A stretch of 10,424 bases of DNA from assembly GCA_031282905.1 (NCBI GenBank), contig JAITCV010000035.1, forward strand, positions 1 to 10,424, in the 5' to 3' direction. Under the pieces are notes generated by a model. The model ran no database searches. It was not told the origin of the DNA and saw nothing but the letters and a program-made list of their open reading frames with translations. The DNA is from Azoarcus sp. (lineage in GTDB: Bacteria > Pseudomonadota > Gammaproteobacteria > Burkholderiales > Rhodocyclaceae). Within the stretch, counting starts at the first letter, position 1, and the number at the start of each line of letters is the position of its first letter. The translations under genes and the position numbers were made by a program. Positions 5,926 through 10,424 of this stretch are shown one piece after another.

Positions 5926-7335
5926 ATGAACATCCAGCCCATTTTCCTGTGGACGGACATCCTGCTCTTCGTGCTGCTGTCGTGCATGTTCGCGCTCGTC
6001 TGGCATGCGCGGCGGCACGAACCCCTGCGCGCGGCATGGCGGCAGGTCGGCCGCAATCCGGTGGCGATGGCGGCGGCGGTCGTCCTGCTCGCGTTCGCCG
6101 CCATCGGCTTGCTCGACAGCCTGCATTACCGCGAACGCCTGCCGGAACGGGGCGGCGAGACCTCCGCCCCGGCCGTTTATTCGACCGAAGTACTCTCCGC
6201 GCTCGACGCGCTTCTCGCGCCCCTGCGCCGCAACACCGAAAAAACCTATTCGGCGCCTTTTGCCCGCGCATTGTTCCAGAAGGAAACGGTGGAACTGGAC
6301 GGCGGCGGACAGGCGCGCATTCATCCGCCGCTCCAGCATGGCGCGCGCCACTTGCAGGCGGGCGAATCCCTTGCCGCCGATGTACTCCTGCGCGCTGTCG
6401 GCGCCTTGCCGTTCGCGCTGGCAGCCAGCCTGCTCTTCGCGCTGGGGCTGGCCGTCGTGGTCGCGCGCGCGCGGCGCTGCGGACTGATCGAGGCGCTGCG
6501 TCTGATCGCCCGCGGGCAAACCGCGCTGGCCTGGCGCGCGGCACTGGCGACGAGTTTCCTCATCGCGGCGCTGGCGGCGATCCTCACCGCGCTCGCGCCG
6601 CTCTACCATGTGTTCGGCACCGACAAGGTGGGGCAGGACGTGCTCTATCTCTCGCTCAAGAGCGTGCGCACCGGCCTGGTGATCGGCACCCTCACCACGC
6701 TCGTCATGCTGCCGTTCGCCATTGTGTTCGGCATCGCCGCCGGTTACCTCGGCGGCTGGGTCGATGACGCCATCCAGTATCTCTACACCGTGCTCAGTTC
6801 CATCCCCGGCGTGCTCCTGATCGCCGCCGCCGTACTGATGATGCAAGTGGTGATCGACCTTCACCCGCAATGGTTCGGCACCGCCGCTGAACGTTCAGAT
6901 GCCCGCCTGCTCGCGCTGTGCTTCATCCTGGGCATCACCAGTTGGACAGGGCTGTGCCGACTGCTGCGCGGCGAAACGCTGAAACTGCGCGAACTGGAAT
7001 ACGTCCAGGCCGCGCGCGCGTTCGGCGCGAGCGCCGCGGCCATCCTGCGCCGCCACATCCTGCCCAATGTCATGCACATCGTGCTGATCACGGTCGTGAT
7101 CGATTTCTCTGGTCTGGTGCTCGCCGAAGCGGTGCTCTCTTACGTCGGCATCGGCGTCGACCCGAACACCACCAGTTTCGGCACCATGATCAACATGGCC
7201 AGGGCCGAACTCGCCCGCGACCCCATGGTGTGGTGGTCGCTGACCGCCGCGTTCGCGTTCATGTTGACGCTGGTGCTGGCCGCCAACCTGCTCGCCGACG
7301 CGGTCCGGGATGCGTTCGACCCGCGGCGCAGTTGA
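5926..7335 (+). CDS. ABC transporter permease, OppC/DppC/YejE type, with extended N-terminus
   Basis: The 469-residue protein is the second permease of the importer. Its C-terminal half is a normal OppC: GTDKVGQDVL at 231-240, AAGYLGGWVDD at 271-281, the EAA loop EYVQAARAFGAS (358-369) followed by RRHILPNVMHIVLI, and the ending ADAVRDAFDPRRS. OppC/DppC proteins are usually about 300 residues with the GTD motif near residue 80-100. Here some 230 residues precede it. They contain helices near 10-27 and 46-66, a hydrophilic stretch (67-152) that is probably periplasmic, and two further hydrophobic segments (about 156-181 and 205-227). The start at 5926 lies 4 bases after the previous stop with GGGGTGA just upstream. 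The extension is in frame with no sign of fusion to a known domain. Confidence 0.93.
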   Translation: MNIQPIFLWTDILLFVLLSCMFALVWHARRHEPLRAAWRQVGRNPVAMAAAVVLLAFAAIGLLDSLHYRERLPERGGETSAPAVYSTEVLSALDALLAPLRRNTEKTYSAPFARALFQKETVELDGGGQARIHPPLQHGARHLQAGESLAADVLLRAVGALPFALAASLLFALGLAVVVARARRCGLIEALRLIARGQTALAWRAALATSFLIAALAAILTALAPLYHVFGTDKVGQDVLYLSLKSVRTGLVIGTLTTLVMLPFAIVFGIAAGYLGGWVDDAIQYLYTVLSSIPGVLLIAAAVLMMQVVIDLHPQWFGTAAERSDARLLALCFILGITSWTGLCRLLRGETLKLRELEYVQAARAFGASAAAILRRHILPNVMHIVLITVVIDFSGLVLAEAVLSYVGIGVDPNTTSFGTMINMARAELARDPMVWWSLTAAFAFMLTLVLAANLLADAVRDAFDPRRS

Positions 7336-7349
7336 ATCGAGGAAAACAC

Positions 7350-8135
7350 ATGTTTCGCAAATTCCGCATCCTGATCCTGTTGTTGATCCTGCTTGGCGTC
7401 TCCGTGCAAACCTGGTTGATCGACGCGCGGATCGGCTCGTGGGAAAGCACCGTCAGTGTCGGCATCTATCCGATCGCCTTTGACGATTCCCCCGAAACGG
7501 CGCGCTTCATCGACGAATTGGATGTGGAAAGCTTCGCCGATATCGAAAGCTGGTTCCAGGACGAATTCAAACACTACGGCATCAATCTGCAAATCCCGGT
7601 GCGCATCGTGCTCGGGCCGCGTGTCATGGCAAGGCCGCCCGCGCTCCCCCAGGGCAAGCCGGGTATTTTCGATGCCATCGTCTGGAGTCTCAAGCTGCGC
7701 TGGTGGGCCTCGCGCCATGACGATCTGGGCAAATCCCGCAGCGTTCCGCAGGTGCGCCTGTTCGTGCTGTTCCACCCCGCCCGTGACGGCGAAGTCCTGC
7801 CCCATTCCATCGGCCTCGACAAGGGCAAGATCGGCGTCATCCACGTTTTCGCCAGCGAGCGGCAGAAACGCCAGAACGCGGTCATCATCGCCCACGAACT
7901 GCTGCACACATTCAAGGCGACCGACAAATACGACCCCATCACCCTGCAACCCATCCATCCCCACGGATACGCGCAACCCGACCGTCAACCCCTGTTGCCG
8001 CAGCGCGCCGCCGAAATCATGGGCGGGCGCATCCCCATCAGCCTCACCGAATCCCGGATTCCGGCGGGACTCTCGGAAGCCATCATCGGCCCGGCAACCG
8101 CGCTGGAGATCGGGCTGAAATCAGGGGACCAATGA
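7350..8135 (+). CDS. Membrane-anchored HELLH protein, putative zinc metallopeptidase
   Basis: I do not recognise a named family with certainty. The 261-residue protein starts with a basic, very hydrophobic signal anchor (about residues 7-24), so the rest should face the periplasm. HELLH at 182-186 matches the HExxH zinc-peptidase motif and is preceded by NAVIIA, the usual hydrophobic strand. Candidate third ligands are Asp192 or Asp195 in TDKYD just after it, or Glu222 in AAEIMGGR. The upstream part has a mixed domain containing VGIYPIAFDD (37-46), PVRIVLGP (83-90) and LPHSIGL (150-156). GAGGA lies 6 bases before the ATG and the gene follows the OppC-type permease by 14 bp, so it is part of the operon. 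Peptide trimming for import or maturation of a transporter subunit are possible roles, by context only. Confidence 0.85.
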   Translation: MFRKFRILILLLILLGVSVQTWLIDARIGSWESTVSVGIYPIAFDDSPETARFIDELDVESFADIESWFQDEFKHYGINLQIPVRIVLGPRVMARPPALPQGKPGIFDAIVWSLKLRWWASRHDDLGKSRSVPQVRLFVLFHPARDGEVLPHSIGLDKGKIGVIHVFASERQKRQNAVIIAHELLHTFKATDKYDPITLQPIHPHGYAQPDRQPLLPQRAAEIMGGRIPISLTESRIPAGLSEAIIGPATALEIGLKSGDQ

Positions 8136-8220
8136 CATATTTTTACCGGCGCGGCGGCCACTGATTTTTATGGCATACGACATCATGTCGATGAGGTCTG
8201 GAACACCGGGAGGATTGAGC
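8136..8220. other. Leader of the mini-ORF; no clear terminator
   Basis: This gap after the operon carries two T-rich runs (ATTTTTA, GATTTTTA) but no strong stem before them. CGACAT (8178-8183) and ATGTCG (8185-8190) form a 13-bp palindrome with a one-base centre, which could be a small operator. GGGAGG at about 8208-8213 is a strong ribosome binding site for the reading frame at 8221. Confidence 0.35.
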
Positions 8221-8310
8221 ATGAAGCCTCGTCTCACGATGTGCCTTGCATTACTGGCACTCTGCGGTATCGCGTTTTCCGTCCCCTTGTTTCATTCTCG
8301 CTCATCCTGA
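8221..8310 (+). CDS. 29-residue secreted-looking mini-protein or signal-peptide remnant
   Basis: The ATG at 8221 is preceded by GGGAGG with 7 bases between, a better ribosome site than most genes in this window have. The product starts MKPRLTMCLALLALCG and ends soon after FSVPLFHSRSS. That is a textbook signal peptide: a basic start and a hydrophobic core of about 15 residues, then a stop within a few codons of where cleavage would occur. Two explanations fit: a genuine small membrane peptide, or the surviving 5' end of a secreted-protein gene whose body was deleted. Nothing recognisable continues in other frames downstream before nifM. The function is unknown. Confidence 0.35.
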   Translation: MKPRLTMCLALLALCGIAFSVPLFHSRSS

Positions 8311-8316
8311 TCGCTA

Positions 8317-8329
8317 CAGCATTTTGCTG
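8317..8329. terminator. Small stem between the convergent operon and nifM, weak terminator candidate
   Basis: CAGCA (8317-8321) and TGCTG (8325-8329) form a 5-bp stem with a TTT loop, just past the nifM stop. Convergent genes need termination here, but the stem is short and not followed by a T-run on either strand, so support is weak. Confidence 0.2.
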
Positions 8330-8344
8330 GCGTTCTTCATGAAT

Positions 8345-9211
8345 TCATACAACATGCTCAGAACCCATGGATAAAGTGGCGGCAGCTTGCAATAGCTCTG
8401 CCAGCCAGCGTTTGATTTCCCGCTGGCGGCGTTCGGTGTTGAGGCGGGTCATCAGCTTATCGGCGATTTCGGCGTAAGTCGGCGTGCGCGCGGGGAGAAT
8501 GGCGGCGCAAAACAGCAGGTGAAGACCCAGTTCCGAACGTAATATGCCAGAGAGTTTGCCGGCATCGAGCGCGAAGAGCGCCTCGTCGAGCGCGGGGTAA
8601 AGCTGGCCCCGGCTGATGTCGCCAAGCAGTCCACCGTTGAGCGCGGTGGGGCATTCGGAGTGTTTGACGGCTTGTTGTTCAAAACGCCCAGGGTCGCGGA
8701 TGAGGCGGCGTTCGATCTCTGCCATGCGGCGGCGGGCGTTCTGTTCGGTGTTTTCGGGGAAAGCGTCGTTGATCGTGATCAGGATGTGGCGCGCCCGCCG
8801 CCGTTGCGGCAGGTGGAAACGGTCGCGATGGGCGTGGTAGAAAGCTTCCGCTTCGGCGGCGCTGACCATTGTGGTTTCAGCGCCGACCCGTTCCACGACC
8901 GCATCGACCAGCAGATCGCGGGCGAGCGCGGCGCTGAGCGTGGCTTCGTCGAGATGGGCGGCGGCGAGGCTTGCCCGGTAAGCATCGAGGTCGGGATGAC
9001 GTTTACGGATTTCCGCGAGCGCCGCATCGACCGCGCCCGGGGCCAGACAGACGCCGCGCGCCTTGTCGCTGGCCAGTACCACGGCCTCGATGTTTACGTA
9101 CTGGCTGGCGGTATCCCTGGCTTTCTTCAGTTCGACGCCGTCGAGCGCGTCACAGGGTTTGCCGAACAGGGCGAACGCGGCCTTGAGTTCATAATATGAA
9201 TGGATAGTCAT
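8345..9211 (-). CDS. nifM: Nitrogen fixation protein NifM, parvulin-type peptidyl-prolyl isomerase
   Basis: NifM is the cytoplasmic prolyl isomerase that nitrogenase Fe protein (NifH) needs to reach its active, stable form. The 288-residue length is close to Azotobacter NifM (about 290). The N-terminal half (about 1-130) is helical, as in SurA/NifM-type proteins. The parvulin domain runs from about 136 to 240, with RRARHILITIND (138-149), a Cys-Pro segment at 187-188, LNGGLLGDISRGQLYPALDEALFAL (191-215), and SELGLHLLFC (226-235). A positively charged helix follows. The ATG at 9211 overlaps the nifZ stop (ATGA), implying coupled translation, and matches the expected MTIHSYYELK start; an upstream extension in this frame is an arginine-rich shadow of nifZ. 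No frameshift or lost motif is visible, so the gene looks functional. Confidence 0.93.
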   Translation of the reverse strand: MTIHSYYELKAAFALFGKPCDALDGVELKKARDTASQYVNIEAVVLASDKARGVCLAPGAVDAALAEIRKRHPDLDAYRASLAAAHLDEATLSAALARDLLVDAVVERVGAETTMVSAAEAEAFYHAHRDRFHLPQRRRARHILITINDAFPENTEQNARRRMAEIERRLIRDPGRFEQQAVKHSECPTALNGGLLGDISRGQLYPALDEALFALDAGKLSGILRSELGLHLLFCAAILPARTPTYAEIADKLMTRLNTERRQREIKRWLAELLQAAATLSMGSEHVV

Positions 9212-9684
9212 GGGGCAATTTCCGTGTTTTCGCCCTGGGTTGTTTCGGCTTGCGCGGGCGCGAGCGAATCTTCCGGAATACAGAGCATGTAGCCGGGAAA
9301 ATTGATGTGGTAGAGCACGCCGTCCGGGGACGCGCGCACGACCTTGATGACTTCGCCCGCCGTGCCGGGTTCGACCACGACTTCGCCGCGCACGGCAAAA
9401 CGGCGGCGGGCGATGACCCTGTCGCGGAACTCGAAACGGCTCGGTTGCCACGGCGCATCGTGGGCAATGACTTCCTCTTCACGGCAGCCGACGATGCGAT
9501 CGATGTCGACAAAGTGCAGGCTGTAAATGATTTGATCTTGAAGATAGGTGCCGATGTCGACGACGACGCCCATGCTGCCCCGGCGCACGAGCAGGGTGCC
9601 GGTGTCCAGACCGGGCCAGGTGCCGTCGTTGCGAATGTTGCGGATGACCCGTAGTTGGTCGCCGATGTTGAATCGAGGCAGCAT
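9208..9684 (-). CDS. nifZ: Nitrogen fixation protein NifZ
   Basis: NifZ assists maturation of the nitrogenase MoFe protein, helping form the second P-cluster. The 158-residue protein opens MLPRFNIGDQLRVIRNIRND, the family signature, and continues with TGTLLVRRGSMG, TYLQDQIIYSLHF and VGCREEEVI. The second half (about 84-135) repeats a small barrel-like layout, with FEFRDRV, GEVVVEPGTAGEVIKV and YHINFPGYMLCIPEDSL. The length is normal. The only usable start is the ATG at 9684, since an in-frame stop lies 13 codons upstream, yet no purine-rich ribosome site precedes it; CCACCTCC there is the opposite of one. nifM follows with an ATGA overlap. In Azotobacter the order is nifW-nifZ-nifM, but here nifW is not upstream; a dispersed repeat and decayed sequence take its place. 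Confidence 0.94.
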   Translation of the reverse strand: MLPRFNIGDQLRVIRNIRNDGTWPGLDTGTLLVRRGSMGVVVDIGTYLQDQIIYSLHFVDIDRIVGCREEEVIAHDAPWQPSRFEFRDRVIARRRFAVRGEVVVEPGTAGEVIKVVRASPDGVLYHINFPGYMLCIPEDSLAPAQAETTQGENTEIAP

Positions 9685-9740
9685 GATGGCATTGGTATGG
9701 AGGTGGTCAAAAACAGATATTCGTCATGTTTCGCCCTCAT

Positions 9741-9786
9741 CATCATGCGAGGAGCGAAGCGACGTGGCAATCCGCACGGAGGTTCA
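9741..9786 (+). repeat. Interspersed repeat, GTGGCAATCC family, copy 2
   Basis: It shares blocks with the minus strand of 246-290: CATCATGCGAGGAGCGAAGC, then GACGTGGCAATCC and GGTTCA. It begins only 56 bp upstream of the nifZ start codon, so it separates nifZ from anything further upstream and may carry or block its promoter. A repeat of this type in an otherwise tight nif operon suggests a rearranged junction. Confidence 0.55.
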
Positions 9787-10172
9787 ATTACCTGAAACGT
9801 TGCAGTAGATACATCTTTCCCGTCAAGATTTTTTTTGGGCAAATGGGCTGAAAGCGGGCGTTTGATGACCCGAAACACCGGCGGATGAGTTTTCGCATCG
9901 CGCCACCGAAGATCCCGCTCGCCTGACTGCGCCACACGGTAAGCGTTTTCGGCAAGCGCAAAGACGGCGACAGATGCCAAAATGAAGAAAGATAAAGTCC
10001 GCTCCAAGGCCGAGTAGTTCGCGCGCTCCATTCAAAACGGAAACGATATCGCGCTTCTCCGCGCGCGTCATATTCCAAACGCTCCACATCACCTGCCACA
10101 GCATCTTCGGCCCGAAGGCATGACAAATCCCTGGGCTATGATCTCGTAGATGATTTGTCAAGAGCACGCGCC
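9787..10172 (-). other. Decayed or frameshifted coding sequence, no intact gene
   Basis: No complete gene can be assigned. Two minus-strand frames look partly protein-like. One (from 10167) reads GPKMLWQVMWSVWNMTRAEK and then loses quality after about 10020. The other, from an ATG at 10031, reads LERTLSFFILASVAVFALAE (a possible membrane helix) then AYRVAQSGERDLRWRDAKTH, and runs straight on into the repeat and past the nifZ start without a stop. A single frameshift near 10020 would join them. Neither has a ribosome site or a family I recognise. It could be a broken gene, or noise in GC-rich DNA. Confidence 0.25.
10121..10160. repeat. 9-bp inverted repeat upstream of the AAA-ATPase-like start
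   Basis: TGACAAATC (10121-10129) and GATTTGTCA (10152-10160) are perfect reverse complements 22 bp apart, ending 12 bases before the ATG at 10173. TATGAT at 10138-10143 between the arms resembles a -10 box. A compact palindrome CTTCGG-C-CCGAAG lies just before (10105-10117). The layout could be an operator/promoter or a leader hairpin; this is inference. Confidence 0.4.
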
Positions 10173-10310
10173 ATGACCCGCAAAAAACTTCCCATTGGCA
10201 TCCAGACTTTCCGCGAAATCCGCGAGGACAACTGTCATTACGTGGATAAAACCGCTTTCGCCCTGCGCATGATTCCAGATAAATTTGTATTGGGTGAGAA
10301 AAACCGATGA
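10173..10310 (+). pseudogene. Truncated AAA-ATPase-like protein (N-terminal ~34 residues only)
   Basis: The 45-codon frame begins MTRKKLPIGIQTFREIREDN and continues CHYVDKTAFALRMI. This is the hallmark start of the AAA-ATPase_like/DUF1703 family (from memory, Pfam PF09820): LPIGI.F..IRE, then YVDKT. Full-length members have about 500 residues; next should come a Walker A segment of the type SRPRRFGKS. Here the match stops at residue ~34, and the frame closes 11 codons later at TGA (10308-10310) with unrelated sequence. So the body of the gene has been replaced or deleted near 10272-10275. A frameshift alone does not restore the expected sequence in the other two forward frames. These genes are often multi-copy and mobile in environmental bacteria. 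Confidence 0.7.
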
Positions 10311-10424
10311 GTGGCTGATGGACCAGCGACAGATAAAAAGGCGCTGGGAGGTCTTTCTGTTCAGGGCACTATTCGAGCGGACATGTTCCCGCTTTCACGT
10401 TCTCTGCGCTGCGTATTTTCATCA
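10275..10424. other. Foreign segment joined to the broken ATPase gene; unidentified
   Basis: From about 10275 to the window end the sequence differs from the expected ATPase gene and is less GC-rich at first. One plus frame stays open from 10271 to the edge (containing MDQRQIKRRWEVFLFRALFE from an ATG at 10318) but matches nothing I know. It may be the end of an insertion sequence or another gene fragment; the window stops too early to tell. Confidence 0.25.

Noticed and set aside
5872..6870. A 332-codon minus-strand open frame opposite the OppC-type permease
   Set aside because: It is low-complexity, rich in Glu, Arg, Gly and His, and is antisense to a well-supported membrane protein.
6918..7349. 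N-terminal extension of the HELLH gene from an ATG at 6918
   Set aside because: The extension overlaps the permease gene in another frame and reads as His/Arg-rich noise. The ATG at 7350 has a good ribosome site and begins the signal anchor.
7140..7988. A 282-codon minus-strand open frame opposite the HELLH gene
   Set aside because: It has no ribosome site or motif and is antisense to a gene with HExxH, an anchor and operon position.
8660..9199. A 179-codon plus-strand open frame
   Set aside because: It is antisense to nifM and has no recognisable features.
9212..9451. 80-residue upstream extension of NifM
   Set aside because: It overlaps nifZ, is arginine-rich, and the ATGA junction start gives the expected NifM N-terminus.
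9685..9800. Sigma-54 (NifA-type) promoter for nifZ
   Set aside because: I looked for a TGGC/TGC pair at the right spacing on the minus strand and found none convincing.

Overview
The window looks like chromosomal DNA from a GC-rich, nitrogen-fixing betaproteobacterium, possibly of the Rhodocyclales. The placement is by inference. It rests on a beta-type FabI sequence, a nifZ-nifM pair in the order known from Azotobacter-like nif clusters, and several interspersed repeats of a kind common in environmental proteobacteria. No tRNA, rRNA, CRISPR array or complete transposon is visible.

Layout. Positions 1-764 hold no convincing gene. The first 480 bases are packed with palindromes and inverted repeats, followed by an AT-rich patch and one doubtful small reading frame. 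A leftward pair follows: fabI (enoyl-ACP reductase) with its own TATAAT box, then a DHH-family phosphoesterase. Diverging from fabI is a tightly packed rightward operon of four genes (about 2719-8135). It encodes a long peptide-type ABC substrate-binding lipoprotein, an OppB-type permease, an OppC-type permease with an unusually long N-terminus, and a membrane-anchored HELLH protein that resembles a zinc metallopeptidase. No ATPase gene is present in the window. A 29-codon secreted-looking mini-ORF lies in the gap after the operon. On the opposite strand, converging on the operon, are nifZ and nifM (9684-8345), overlapping by ATGA. Beyond nifZ the DNA is disordered: a second copy of a short interspersed repeat, decayed-looking coding sequence, and the first ~34 codons of an AAA-ATPase-like gene that breaks off.

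How the genes fit together. The substrate-binding protein and two permeases should form a peptide-type (or other small-molecule) importer that needs an ATPase encoded elsewhere. The co-transcribed HELLH protein faces the periplasm and may act on the same substrates or on the transporter. FabI supplies fatty-acid elongation. NifZ and NifM are accessory factors for nitrogenase: NifZ for P-cluster assembly on the MoFe protein and NifM for folding and maturation of the Fe protein.

The points most worth a second look are the ATPase-less four-gene operon with its HELLH protein and double-anchored binding protein, the Tyr-to-Cys change next to the FabI active site, and the repeat-flanked, apparently truncated edge of the nif region.
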